The position numbers and the translations under genes were made by a program. Below, piece by piece: positions 47,080 to 59,133 of a stretch of 64,000 nt of DNA. The DNA lies in NCBI GenBank assembly GCA_026874595.1, contig CM049320.1, forward strand, positions 41,290,714 to 41,354,713, written 5' to 3'. This DNA comes from Sipunculus nudus (lineage: Eukaryota > Annelida > Sipuncula > Golfingiida > Sipunculidae). The first letter of the stretch is position 1. Every line of letters begins with the position of its first letter. A model generated the notes under the pieces. It was given only the letters and a program-made list of their open reading frames with translations, was not told where the DNA came from and made no database searches.

Positions 47080-48090
47080 TACGTCATAACGGTCAGACAA
47101 ACATGAACTAAACGTGAGTTGACGGCCACGTTTGCTGTGAAGCTTTAAGGGTGTCTGTAAGAGTGATACATTTAATAAATTGACTTCCCGAGATGATCTG
47201 CACTCCGGCAAGTCTAGACGCCACCTGTCGCTCATTACAGCATCATCCTATTAACGGCCAGATCCAAAATGCCTGCTGCGATTAGCGGAGTGCTGGGGCT
47301 CGCTGGCAACAGGTGTCAACAGCACTGTCCTCCAAAATCCAGCCCTCCACACCAGCAACAGTCAACTCAAAATCCACTTTGTCCCATTTGTCACCTTCCC
47401 TAGAACCAAACGTGCAAGATTTTGTAAAGGACAATCCTTTTTGTCTAAATATAAACATACCTGCACGGCTCCAAGATTCTATTAATATCTATTCTTGAGC
47501 TATAATTATGATCTATACTTAGAAAGTATTTGCTAAATATAGAAGTTATTAACTATATATTAATTCCCGACATACAGAGAGCGTATTATCCATATATATC
47601 TTGTCAGGAAGCTTATTTATGTAAGTTGTCTGATGTGTTACGGCTGTTGGAAAAGCCGGGTGACCTGTCAAGAATCAGTTATCTTTGATTATAATGATTA
47701 CTGAGACAGTACTGTAACGAGAAAAATTATGACTCTTCATATTCAACGTCCTACAGTACTGCAATTCCACCTATTGTTTAGACCCTTCAACATTTGAAAC
47801 AGATTTATGGATCTGGTTATTAATGATTTGTGTAAATCGCACCCAAATAAACACTTGCATGCGTATATCATTAAATCATCTAAGGAAAAGAATGAGAGTA
47901 AACTACGTTTTGCACAGGACTGTCACAGCAGATGACACCGTCGACAGTAATTTTCAGTCATTGGATGCTTTCTCCCATAAGATTCGATCACACTGCGCAG
48001 ACTGTGACTAAAAAAAGAACGACTCTGCTGTTTAGGGATTGTTGGAGTCAAAATCTTATCCCCACAATACACCGGGAGATCTAAATACAT
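47080..48090. other. non-coding stretch
   Basis: No recognisable gene or repeat. Frames at 47313-47498 and 47823-48011 are unassigned. Confidence 0.45.
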
Positions 48091-48097
48091 TGTACAC

Positions 48098-48471
48098 CAG
48101 CGGCGTAGGTATAAATGTATAGTGAAGATGAAAATGTAGTCCTTTCTAGTGTGTTGGATAAGAATTGTTTCATGACAAATTCCATAATAATGCATGTTTT
48201 TTTTGTGGTAAAGAATTTACGGATAAAGTAATATTTTGTAAGCATGCCAGTGTGGAATGTAAACAGATGTTTCCTTGATATGTTACAAATTCTTATTTTA
48301 GAGTTTGACCCTGTCCGTCGCATAGTGCCCAAATAGAAGAGATTCGTTTCGAGTAGAAACGACCTCTGGCGGATGGGTGAAGATTCTATATTACAAGTCC
48401 ACGCAGGGCAAAAGTATGACAGTTCAGTCAAGAAAAATATGGGCCGCTTAAGACAAGGCTGAGAACCACTG
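48098..48471 (-). mobile_element. hAT-like non-autonomous element
   Basis: The minus-strand start CAGTGGTTCTCAGCCTTG is the kind of terminus common in hAT elements. The other end, reverse-complemented, reads CAGCGGCGTAGGTATAAAT. The two termini share only CAG-x-GG, so the inverted repeat is poor. Flanking octamers match at about half the positions. A diverged relative lies at 4985-5291. The 134-codon minus frame at 48081-48485 lies over the element and is not a gene. Length is 374 bp. Confidence 0.6.
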
Positions 48472-48479
48472 GCGTAGAT

Positions 48480-49920
48480 GGCCATGATTCCCAGAGGTTT
48501 GGCGTAAAATCAAGTGTTGTATAGCCCTGCACGACGAGACTATTTACATTGACCTACAAGGCAACTTTGATGAGTTGGTGTTATACTATTTTAAGATTAA
48601 AAAAAAAAGTTGACGGGTATGCAAACTGACAAAAGATCACGTTTCAGAACAGTTCAACACTCGCCTGTTCAGGACAAGGAGCTGGTTAAAGGGCCAAGGT
48701 AAAGTTAAGTATAAATACTTTGCGAGTTCTACATTATTTGGCGGGGACAACCTATATGATGGAATTGGCAGAAAATAAACAATACCATTCTGTAACAACT
48801 AGATAAAGTAACTTGCTTTCCTGATTAAAGATAGCACAATGAAAATATACTCGTAGTCACCCCGTATACGCAATGAATACAACGCAGATGGACTATAGAA
48901 GCATCTTTGAAGATCACTGTTACTTATGAAGCATGTGAGATCGTGTTTCAGTTAACCCCTTTTACCTCTTTCAGTTATAGGAGGCACAGTTTCAGCTAGC
49001 TGCCTTGACAGTTACACCAAAGTGCTAAATACATGGTTGAACCTAAATTTTCTAACGGAACATTATTTGTTAAAATAATGCAAACATGTAAAGTAATACA
49101 GGTGGCATCAAATTACAATAGGTGTATTTACATCTATGGTTGTGTTAACTTAATCACACATTTATTAAATAATTCCTTCTGTCAGTTATATCGTTCAGAC
49201 CAGGGAGAGTTGATTGACACCGTAATAATTAACTCGTGACGTGTAACTTCACCACGCTAATTGGATATTTGCGTATTTGTAGATATTGCATCGCTGACGC
49301 GTTTTGAAAACAAATACAGGACACGGATGTTAGTGCAATATAATGATGTCATTTAAAATAAACGTACTCAAGAAATAAAAAAAAAAATTCCTTTCTTAAC
49401 GGATTGAAGGATAACATTATTTGGGATTCATGAGCTTCTGGGAAATATGCATAATTTACTTGTCAGAACCCTTCAGCCCTAAAAATGACATGAATAAAAC
49501 TAGGTGACTTGGTTTTTGGACAGTGTTGCTCTCATCCACAAACAAAGAGACATAATTGACATAGCTCTATAGTTTCAATTCACTTTAAACATGTAAACCG
49601 TAATGTAATTGTCTTTTTAAACTGAACAAGAACATCAAGTTTCACTGAGAGCAGAAAATCAATCTGATTGTCTTTTCAGTTTTTCCCCCCGTTCCTGATC
49701 GGCCTACCTATATAATAGCCTTGGTGACCGTGACAGTTAAACTTACTGCACTCTGTGATGCACTGCACAGAACTGGAGGTGATTTACTTTTTAGTGGGCT
49801 GCCTCACTCTCCCTAATGGCTTTCCTATTGATCATATCGAACATAGTTTTGCTTCTGATGAAAGCAGTACCTCGTTTTGGCGTGCATACATTGACCGGAT
49901 TCCATAGCTGAGACCTTGGT
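48480..49920. other. non-coding stretch
   Basis: AT-rich with no recognised gene, repeat or RNA. Confidence 0.45.
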
Positions 49921-49930
49921 CATAGTAGTT

Positions 49931-50155
49931 CAGGGACGGATAAAGAATCTAAGAAAATGGGTGGGAGTCCAACCCAGGAGGGTTAAAACTGAAAAAACGT
50001 CCCAAGGTCTGGAAAGGGGGGGGGGGGGGGGGGGGGGAGGGGTTCCAGGCCGCAAAATTTGGTCTGAAAACCTTATATAAAGGTTGAGGCGCCAGAAAAA
50101 AAGGGGAGGGGGTATTCCGGACCTCCTGGCCCCCCCCCCCCCGGACCCGGTTCTG
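49931..50155 (-). mobile_element. CAG-ended MITE, copy e, with 5-bp target duplication
   Basis: It starts CAGGGACGGATAAAGAATCT and ends CCGGACCCGGTTCTG. It is flanked by TAGTT on both sides (49926-49930 and 50156-50160). Length is 225 bp, with a G run of about 26 and a C run of 12. The frame at 49949-50185 is an artefact of the C/G runs. Confidence 0.92.
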
Positions 50156-50730
50156 TAGTTGCATCCGGTTGTGGCACGGTTTCATGCAGTAGATATCATA
50201 TACTCAGTCAATGTGGATGTACTGTGATTTGTGATAAGATATATGTTGCTAAATAATGACTCGGTTTAGACTTCTGTGACGCAGCTTTCTATACACATTT
50301 TTTTTAAATTCTAAAACGGGACCACCTTGCTTTTTTTCTTTGTTTAGTTTAAAGTTTTATGAACATATTTGCCAGTAAAATGACCTGTACACTAAAACTG
50401 TATCCGAATCTCATTGTATCCATCATTTAATAAAATGTGTAAATATTTATAAAAAGGCAGGAAGAGAATGTTTTTTGTCAGTGCGGATGAATCATATACA
50501 GGTTCACGTTGCTAATTGAAAAAACTCTTATTTTTGATTCTCCCGGTTTTTCTTTACGAGAAACTTATATCAAAATGGAAAATCAAACTTACTCATTTAT
50601 TATCAATTATATGATTATTTTTCAATATGAAGTAATTGCATTTAAATATAAATAGAATTGAATGGATACATTGTGTTAACTTGAAAATAGTGTCATGGTA
50701 ACATTTAATAACTCATTTTAATGTATCATT

Positions 50731-51482
50731 TTTAGCTCAGCTGACTGAAAGTCCTTGGAAACCTAAAATTAGGTCTCTGTTACCCATATTCTCCCAGGTA
50801 TGGGTCTCAAAAGTACCCCCCCAATAATAAAAAAAAATTGATAAAAAAGGTCAAGTAGCTGAATAACTACTGCATCGATCACAATGATTCTCTGCATAAA
50901 CATTGATCATAGAGTTTCATCAGTTCCTGCAAACTGGTGGCGCCACCTGTGTTTTTTTTCCAACTTTTACGAATTGTTTTTATCTATTTTAGAGACCTCC
51001 TAAGAAGCTGTCATCTGTTAATAGGGCATAAATCGTTACCCTTGATCTAGAATCTTGATACTTGACATCTAGGGAGGTTTATGAAAAGTCTTCATGGAAA
51101 TTGAAATTAGGTCTCTGTTACTTTTATCTTCCGAGTTATTGGGCTAATATGTACCCCCCCCCCCCCCCGAATCATTAAAAATGTGATACAAAAGCTCCAG
51201 TATATGAATAACTAATGCACTGATTGCCTGCATGCATATTGATCTAGAGTGTTTCATCAGTTTCTGCAGACTGGAGGCACTACCTGTATTTTTTCATTGT
51301 TTCACATTTTTTCTATTTAAGAGAACTTCAAATGAAATGGTCATCTGTCCAAAAGACCACTGAAATCCATATTTTAGGATTCTTTACAAAATTCATGATT
51401 TTTTTTGCATTCTCGCTGTCATTTTGCTTATTGTTCAACATTCCTTGAATTTAGCTGAGCGTCATGGCCCATGGGCCACTAG
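50731..51482 (+). mobile_element. tandem-cored element D, 2 x 338 bp, hairpin-CTAG end
   Basis: The left end is TTTAGCTCAGCTGACTGAAA. Two units follow, starting near 50747 and 51085. Both contain AAATTAGGTCTCTGTTAC, a C run preceded by AGTACC or TGTACC, GAATAACTA(C/A)TGCA, and GAGT(T/G)TTTCATCAGTT-type blocks. The right end has GCTGAGCGTCAT, the palindrome GGCCCATGGGCC at 51466-51477, then A and CTAG at 51479-51482. A hairpin just upstream of CTRR is typical of Helitron 3' ends. The class is inferred. Confidence 0.7.
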
Positions 51483-51489
51483 TTATTTA

Positions 51490-53270
51490 TACTTCAAAAC
51501 AAGCTTCGCAACTGCAGTAATACTAGTTTATGTGTTTATAAAATGCGCTGTGTCTTCTTGATGTCATCCAACACATGACTTTCCTCTTTCAAAATGTCTG
51601 AATATAAGTTAATATTGAAATATTGAAAATATTGTTAGTTAAACTTTGTATTTTCTTCGGAATCACATGATGCTACATTGTGTGTGTTTAAAGTATTTTT
51701 TACACACAATAAAAACACAAATCCCGAAACGATATTTTTTATTGAGAGTATAATTTTTTTTCTGATCGCAAGACATATAGTAAGAGCAGAGGCCGCTAGA
51801 ACAGATCTGCATTTTCTGTCATGTTTTCATTTGTATTTTATCATAAATTACAGGTGGAACCTAAACATTTCAAAATACATTTTTACAACTTGCAAAATCA
51901 TGCACAGTTCCATTCAAATCATTTAAAAAAAACATAAAAAAAGTTTGAAAAAGAAAAATTCACAATACTCTACACGTAAAATTAGAAAGCAGATTCCAGT
52001 TTAAGATTTCTTTTTACAAGTACACAGTATAAACAATTACTTTTTCACATGCCAGCAATGAAGAGCTACTAAATATTTCTTAACAGTTAACCAGCCTGTG
52101 TGTTCAATCATTTAACATGCCATTGGTATTGTTTTATTTTTATGTATAATGTTATAGGCTGCCCGTCAATGCGTGCTTGCTCAGCGGGTTCATAAACTGC
52201 TGTTGATCTGATTTGTATTGGGTACAGACTGCAAAGCTCTCTCTATTTTGACACCACCCATCTCGAACCCGACAGATGGGAAGGAATTACAGGGACTGAT
52301 CTCCGCGCTCGCCATGACCGCCGAAAGCTTTGCACACAGGCAAAGATTGTCTGGTGCGACATGTCTACCGGTGGTCGAGATAAAGACGAAGTCCTGGTCA
52401 CAAATCGATTCACAAAGACGATTACTAATAGACTCGTCCCTGGTATTATCAAACGTCCTCATATAAGGTCACCGGGAACAAGTCCACACCAACTGAAACA
52501 TTCCCCAATGATCGGGTTATTTTTAATAGATACAGAAGAAGATATTATCGAGGAATCCTGTCAAACAAATGATCTTATGAAAATATCCGGCTTTAAATGT
52601 TTTACGGTTTCCTAAATATGATTGTTTACATATTACATGTGGGGCCTTTCATATTTTGTTGTCCAAAAATATCATTTGTTATCTTCGGCATGCAGCTACG
52701 CAAGTAATGGACATAACACAGGTATTCCTTCAACGCTGAATATTAATATCTGTTTTTGGAGATATTATTTAAAAGATTAAAGTTGAATCAATTCAAAGTA
52801 AACTTTTGAAATGAAACCATATATGGCAATCAAGAATGTAAAAATAAATCTAAAGTTTAAGCATTCCTATACTTGTTGGTAGATTAGTTGTGTCCACTGC
52901 ATGCATAAGCAGCCATCTTGTTTATCTTGTCAGGTTTTTCTTGTGTTTTGTGTTAACATGACATCATCCAATCTGTAACCTTTTTTACATGTTACCAATG
53001 ACCCTGACCACCAGGTTTTGGCTGGAAAATTGTAAATAAAATTGATTTCTCTGATTTAAAAATAATTATATTTCTTAAGAATCAAGAAAGGTAGTATATC
53101 CCCTTTGTTTAAAGTTATGGTCATGTCTAAGGTTTCCTTTGCAAAAATCATTTTCCTCAGTAACTGTACATTAAATATGTTGTTTTAAAAAGGTAATTAC
53201 AGTTGGCGGAACAGACTTTAGCAAAACCTTGATGTCGACAGAGCTTTGAAACGCTCGCAAAAACCGGGAA
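51490..53270. other. AT-rich stretch with an island of overlapping frames
   Basis: 52190-52620 is more GC-rich and open in two frames on each strand (69-90 codons), with peptides such as LISALAMTAESFAHRQRLSG on the + strand. I recognise no domain and see no clear splice frame. It could be an exon, a conserved element or chance. Confidence 0.35.
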
Positions 53271-53274
53271 CGCA

Positions 53275-53590
53275 AAAGTTGTGCAAATATTGTTATGGGG
53301 ACAGATTATTAAAAAATACGGGGATCTCAAAAGCTGAACAAGTATTGCTGTGGGAACAAATTATTGTACAGAATACAGGGCACTCAAAAACTGTGCAAGT
53401 ATTATGATAGGGACAAATTATTTGACAAAAAAGGGGCACGCATATAAGCTGTGTAATGTTGTTACGGGCACAAATAATTGGACAAAATATGGGGCACCCA
53501 GAAACTGTGAATGTATTGTTCCGAGGCAAAATTTTGGGCAGGACAAAGCTATGCAAATATTTTAAAGGGGCCACCGTTAGGTCAGTACAG
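53275..53590. repeat. ~57-bp minisatellite, about 5 copies
   Basis: Units carry variants of GGGACAAATTATTGGACAAA, GGGGCACTCAAAAACTG and TGCAAGTATTG. Spacing is 56-58 bp. Frames at 53293-53574 (-) and 53350-53565 (+) are repeat-derived, with periodic peptides containing CP.FC or TN.TKY. Confidence 0.88.
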
Positions 53591-54132
53591 AAATATTATT
53601 TGGGAAAATAGAGAAAGATTGTGTCACGAACGACAAAGCGATACAAGTATTATTTATTACACATTTTACCGCGCACTTGCGGAGTGCCGATTTGTTTGAG
53701 AGAAGAACTGAACAGAAGAGCTGTGCAGAGCCTGTTAATTCAATACCATGCATCTTTCGGCTGCAGGTGGCATTAAGGCCTAGTGTTATGGGGTCAAAAC
53801 CTGGCCACCATTGAATCTCTATATATGAAGTGAAACTTTATACAGAAATACGCAGTATCAGACATATTTATTTTAGGAAGTAAACTGAGCGAGTGGTGCT
53901 CCCGTCCTCAGTCCTATGTGACCGGCCGTCCCGCCATGAATCAGGAATCGGTCTCCCATTCCTCATTCATCCTGAACAAGGTGAACAATAACGCCAGACT
54001 GTCTCGGCAAGGGTTACGTATTCTTAAATCAAAGTTATGAAATCAAATTACCTTCCCAGGATCTGATAAATAGTTTTTTTAAATTAAATCAGGCATGAGT
54101 CTGAAAAATACATTTTACTTGAGTATATATAT

Positions 54133-54813
54133 TGTTACAGGTGCTCTTTTATTGTGTGGCACGGGCGTTGTTGTTACGTTTTAAGTTTGGTCCGTACTGG
54201 GTAAACTCTCGTTGTCATGTGAGCCTTGGTTTTTTACGCCTGGTCGTGGGTCACGTGATGAGCCTGGTGTGTAGAGACACACGGCTATGTCTTTCTAGAT
54301 AATTCCTGAAACGCGTGTTGTGCAAGAACTTATAGACTGTTCGAGAAGTGGAAAATTCCCGGCTTGGGGTGTGAAGGTATATAAGGGGGCTGTTTTTTAG
54401 AACCAGGGGGCAGACACCAGAGCAGATACCAGCGGACGCAGAAGCGTGTGTCAAATTCTAATTTAGACCTTATCCGACGAGTGCGGCAATTATAGAGTTT
54501 CAAAGACTTTCTCCTGGATTTTATACATTTGGACTTCAGTTTACTTTCTGTGTTGTTGCAAGAACTTTCCACTGGACTGTCATTCTCCGAGAGTTTACAT
54601 TCAAAGGACTTATCGTTGTGATGGTGTTGGTATCGAGGTACTGTACCATTATCTTTCTGTGTGATTATATTGACTTGTTGCTATAACGCTGTTTTACTGT
54701 ATAATTGTATTGATTTAGGGTTGTTTTAAGAATAAATTATAGTTATTTGTTAACAAAAAACCACTGACTTCTTTATTCATTCCCCTAGACATTTCACGCT
54801 GCCTAGTGTTACA
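54133..54813 (+). mobile_element. probable solo LTR
   Basis: A 681-bp block begins TGTTACAGGTGC and ends CCTAGTGTTACA (TG...CA). It has a TATA box (GTATATAAGGGGG near 54378). A CAGACACCAGAGCAGATACC stretch about 25 bp on would fit transcription initiation. The polyadenylation signal AATAAA is near 54731. This order is that of a Gypsy-type LTR. No matching second LTR, primer-binding site or pol frame is in the window. Flanking 5-mers do not match (TATAT and GAATC), so either the boundaries are slightly off or the element recombined. The frames at 54251-54572 (-) are antisense to it. Confidence 0.55.
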
Positions 54814-54891
54814 GAATCTGATTTTTTTAATCTCCATTACAAAATTTGTGTTCATCACACATACGTGATCTGTTTATATTAGGTTCCGTAA

Positions 54892-54892
<1 letters not shown>

Positions 54893-54961
<69 letters not shown>
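54893..54961. repeat. (AT)n microsatellite
   Basis: A pure AT tract of about 68 bp, one of the longest in the window. Confidence 0.97.
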
Positions 54962-54968
<7 letters not shown>

Positions 54969-54969
54969 T

Positions 54970-56890
54970 AAGTTACCATTACCATTTCCAGATTAAACGC
55001 CGCATTAGTCTACTCGCAATCTCGCATATGTACATTTAGTTGTTGGTCATAATCATGATACCCATGTATGGTATATTTCTTTATTTGGTATATATAAAAT
55101 ATTAGAAAAAAAAACAACAAATACTCTGTCACCATATATTTATACATTTTATTTTATACATTTATTTTATATAATTTCTCCTAGATTCAAAATTCACAGT
55201 TCTGTAATATTTGATTGCTTTCTTTGTGTACAACCTATTTACAGGTTACTCGTGGTCACTGCACTGGACAGGTGTTCCTCGCCTCGCGGCCCTGTCTGAA
55301 GCCCTGCCACTTCTCAGGTGTTGGTAAATTTTGAATGTCCGTTCAGACTTTAGGAGGTCCATGGCTATCAATGTTTTAGGTTTAATATCCGATCCACAGC
55401 TTTTCCGAGCAAAATATAAAGCATTGGGATCTTGTAACAGCTAGACATGAGAGAAAGTGCCTATCATGTAACTGTGTATCAATGTCCATAAGTCACGTGT
55501 AGGGCGGTTACTAACTCGTCATTTTATCATGTTAGCTATTCGGGACTTTTATAAATTTTCTTTAAACAAGCCCCTAGTTCCAGTCTTTGTTCACACTAAC
55601 GCATACCTATCCCTCCCCCACAAACTTGTGCCGCAAAACTAAGTTCCAAAGTTTCCCGATTTGGATTACCTGATGTGGATTTTTAAAAATATTTTCCTAA
55701 GGTGATGAGATTAGGGGTTGAGGTCGGGAATGACTCTTAGGTATATTTTAAAAATGGTTAATTCCCGTTTTTCTATTAAAATGTAAGTGCAACGCTACAT
55801 GGCACCATATTATAGTTGTGTTCGAAATAATAAGCGTTTGGAAAGTATGCGTCCATTGTGTGCAACACTGCTTCCTAAAGTTGTCTACCTGGAGGTACGT
55901 CGCACTAATCGAAATACGAATTTTTAGATTAATTTAAACCTTCTGCTCAACCGGCTTAGTCCTGAACAAAGGATGGTAGGCCAAAGTACGTCGCATAAGG
56001 TATTTTCCTACGCAAGAAGAGGATTCGCAGACGCATATACACACCTAATATACACAGATAATATATATGGCGTGTTTATAAACGCTGGGTACAGTATGTT
56101 ATATATAAAATGGCAGGGGAAAGCCTGTGTCTGTGCACAACAAGCTTTTCGTCGGTATCAGCTAGCATTTTCTCAATCTTTCAGTGCCATTTGTGTAACA
56201 TTTCCTGTTGACAAATGTATATAAAAGAAACTTCATTTGTTCCTGCCCGGGGCCTAATCCAGCTCTACATCAAGTTTTGAACAAATAAAAGTCGCCCCTA
56301 GACGAAGGATAAATGCTATATTGTTGACAGGAGTCGTGTGCTTCACATGTTGTACTTCGGGATGTGGCTTTCCTTCCCGCCGTGAAGTATGTCTGAATAG
56401 CTTGGTTATTGTTGAGAGTACCAGACGTTGATGCCCGACTACAGCCGGTGTAAGGTGCGCCCAAGCCGACCACCAGACAGTAACCGAGAACATGTCTCGG
56501 CTACTTTGGAGCGATCTGGATTTCGGACGACTCGCCGGTGTCAACTTTTACCAATCACATCAAATTCGTGAAAAACGTGACGTTCACTCCCAGGGTAGAC
56601 CGTTCATACCAAATATGGCATTTAAGGGACCGCATGCGGCACTCCTGTTACAGTTTATATTTTGCTGTGGTAGTGTAATGCACATACAGTCTGTGAATAT
56701 AGACCCATATGGTGGAATGAAGTTATATAGGGAAATGAAACAGCAATGCGCGGCAATATTTTTATCCCTAGGGTTGGCTGCTTAAAGGGAAGACGTTCAC
56801 CCAAGTTGATATTCAACAGTTTACCGGTTTGTTGCTTTATACGTGTATGTTTTCATTCTCAGTTATATTATTAAAAAGCTCTTTCACGCA
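54970..56890. other. non-coding stretch with unassigned frames near 56.3-56.8 kb
   Basis: 56254-56785 supports a 97-codon + frame and 96- and 67-codon - frames in overlapping positions. None shows a recognisable domain. The rest is AT-rich DNA without visible repeats. Confidence 0.4.
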
Positions 56891-56899
56891 GATGTTGGA

Positions 56900-57060
56900 C
56901 CAGGGCGGATCCATGATTTAGGAAAAGGTGGGGTCCAACCCAGGAGGACAAATGACCAAACTTAAAAAAAGGTCCCAGGTCCGGAAAAGGGGAGGGGGTC
57001 CATACCGCAAAATATGGGCCGGAAACCATTTTAAAAAAAGTTGCGACGGCTAAAAAACAG
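56900..57060 (-). mobile_element. CAG-ended MITE, copy f, 3'-truncated
   Basis: It starts CCAGGGCGGATCCATGATTT and has GGGGTCCAACCCAGGAGGAC and AAAGGTCCCAGGTCCGG. The G/C-rich terminal part found in the other copies is missing. The antisense frame at 56871-57215 covers it. Confidence 0.82.
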
Positions 57061-57226
57061 AAGCACATACTTGCTCTGACCTCTAGTGGAGGAATTTGAA
57101 ACTTAAAAGAGAGGCTGATCTTGGGAATGCGTATTACAGTATTTGAAGTTATCTTTATTTCTACATTGATATCTAAAAAACTCGCAGCTTGGAGGTATGC
57201 GTCTTTTGATTGCATGCATATTATAA

Positions 57227-57230
<4 letters not shown>

Positions 57231-57264
<34 letters not shown>
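57231..57264. repeat. (TA)n microsatellite
   Basis: A TA tract followed by a GT-rich stretch at 57265-57300. Confidence 0.95.
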
Positions 57265-57268
<4 letters not shown>

Positions 57269-57839
57269 TTGTGTGTGTTTGTACGTATGTGTGTGTGTGG
57301 TTACCATCATGAGGTTCAAGATTGTTTGATCAACGATATGCACAAACTCGTGTTTACTTTATTTAATTAAAAAAGTATTATGTAAAGTTTAAATTGCCGC
57401 CATGTCTGTTACACCAGAAGGAGAGGCAGTGAGTAACAGAGGATCACGCTCAGCGGAAAGCAATGCATCTTCTATGCAAATCTGAAAGTGGCTTTTCAGC
57501 AAATTAAAGAAAGATTACTCTCTCGAGTATAATAGTTAAATGAAGGAACACATCATTCAGAAAAGTGAAAGACAATTTGAAAACATGATGATTGAAATAA
57601 AAGAAATCCCTTGTTTAGCATTGCAAATTATTCCATTACACGCAAAGGTCAACGAAATGAGCTCTCATTAAATAATTCTTTTTGTTGTCTGTGGCCATAA
57701 ATGGTTGTAGAGGTTTTATCTATATAGGACCTTTATTATTCCTTCTGCCTACAAGGGTTATCTGTATAATAAAACGTTCTCCAAATGTGTGATTGATTAA
57801 AAGGGTCAATACGTGTTGTCTCATATCTAGGTAACTGGT

Positions 57840-58130
57840 TCAAAGTCTATGTTTTCATCCTGCTTAATTATGTTATTCTGGAAGGCAACGGGTAATTCTT
57901 TTTTAACCACGCAGTAATTACTTCCAGAAACGACTCGGCGGTGTAATTATTATTGGTATTTGGACAAATGACAAACAGAGCGCGGAAATAAGCCGTAATT
58001 AATAAAGCTACGATTTGTTGAGCAAAATTTAATTACTTGCAGAAAATATGACTTTTCATTCATGTGAATAAATAGACAACTGATTTCTCAAGGCACAAGC
58101 TTTAATTAGCTTGGATAATTAATGTGGACC
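57840..58130. promoter_or_regulatory. candidate enhancer: cluster of TAATTA sites
   Basis: About eight homeodomain-type cores occur in roughly 265 bp of otherwise complex sequence. These include GCTTAATTATG, CAGTAATTACTT, GTGTAATTATTATTGG, CCGTAATTAATAAAG, TTTAATTACTTG, GCTTTAATTAGCTTGG and GGATAATTAATGTGG. The cores differ in their flanks and spacing, so this is not a simple repeat. The pattern is that of homeobox-regulated developmental enhancers. Function is inferred. Confidence 0.3.
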
Positions 58131-58324
58131 AAGCCGAGGAATGTTTGATGTTGAAGATGAAAAGCTTTATGAGTGATTTTGTTATCACGTTTTAATTGGA
58201 TTCGCATCATCATCCGGGAGAACATGGTAGGTGTAGGGATTAGCCGACTTGCAGAAACAAGGAAAGTGAGGATGGGGAAGAGAAAAAAGTGGGAGTCTGT
58301 ATGTATGTGGGCGTATTTATAGAA

Positions 58325-58709
58325 GAAGAATTTATTGTTGAAAAAGGCCTTGTGGCCCATGGTGCAAATATAAATAAATAAATGCAATTGAACATTGAAC
58401 ATATATAACATGCTTATACACACGTTATACCTAGATACATATATATACATGGTTGTGTTACCTGCTGTTGTGTTGCTTGATTTTTAATAGCTAAATTAAA
58501 CCATATGTATTTCTTGGAATTTCCTTCAAAGATGTAAAAAAATCATTTTTTTTATATTCATATCTAGAGCAATAATATAAAACATGGATCTCATCTTCAA
58601 ATTCATCTTGATAACACCTTTTACAGACCCTCATTTCTATGGGTACATTATTTTTCCTTCCAATTTCAATTTCATAACAATGGTCACTTAATCAAAATTT
58701 TGATAAAGC
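58325..58709 (-). pseudogene. non-LTR retrotransposon C-terminal remnant and 3' end
   Basis: A minus-strand frame from about 58709 to the stop at 58491 reads LSDHCYEIEIGR, then VPIEMRVCKRCYQDEFEDEI, then HVLYYCSRYEY. It contains one internal stop near its start. It matches the LINE C-terminal pattern SxHxxxIExGR...PxxxRxCxxCxxxxxEDExHxLxxCxxY. The putative 3' UTR ends with a hairpin GGGCCACAAGGCC and CAACAATAAA near 58340. Both features are typical of 5'-truncated, inactive LINE copies in marine invertebrates. Upstream sequence to about 59000 probably belongs to the same copy but is frameshifted. Confidence 0.8.
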
Positions 58710-59040
58710 CTGCCTCTATACAAATGCCATATCATATAAATATTTTTTTCTGGCTCTACTGCTGCTTAAATGTCACTATAAACAGTATACTGAGCTTAGA
58801 TTTACTTCTGATTTCTGATAACATTTCTTGCTGCATGGGTATTGTCTCTGACCCTCTGTGCAAACATCTTCAAAAACATTTTTCTATCATCAATACTTTG
58901 TTAAAACCGTGTAAAACTAAAACCATATCTTTTTTAACAGTAGTTTTATATCTGTATTTATTTCTGTGTTTCTTCTCATGTCATCTAACTGTTTGAGGGT
59001 GTTACAACATAATCTATGATATCTAGAATTTTCCATTGTG
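58710..59040 (-). pseudogene. probable degraded upstream part of the same LINE copy
   Basis: The sequence continues AT-rich with broken frames on the minus strand. The 98-codon plus-strand frame at 58700-58996 is antisense to it and contains no recognisable domain. Assignment rests on continuity only. Confidence 0.4.
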
Positions 59041-59090
59041 ATAATTTTTAATCAATAATTTATACATCTTTTGAAATATATACAGTGGGC

Positions 59091-59091
<1 letters not shown>

Positions 59092-59130
<39 letters not shown>
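59092..59130. repeat. (TA)n microsatellite
   Basis: A pure TA tract of about 38 bp. Confidence 0.96.

Positions 59131-59133
<3 letters not shown>

Noticed and set aside
48081-48485. 134-codon minus frame as a possible small gene
   Set aside because: It coincides with a hAT-like non-autonomous element, and a diverged copy at 5 kb gives a similar peptide by nucleotide homology.
56254-56785. Paired frames on both strands near a possible first exon
   Set aside because: No recognisable domain, convincing signal peptide or splice donor context. Left as unassigned.
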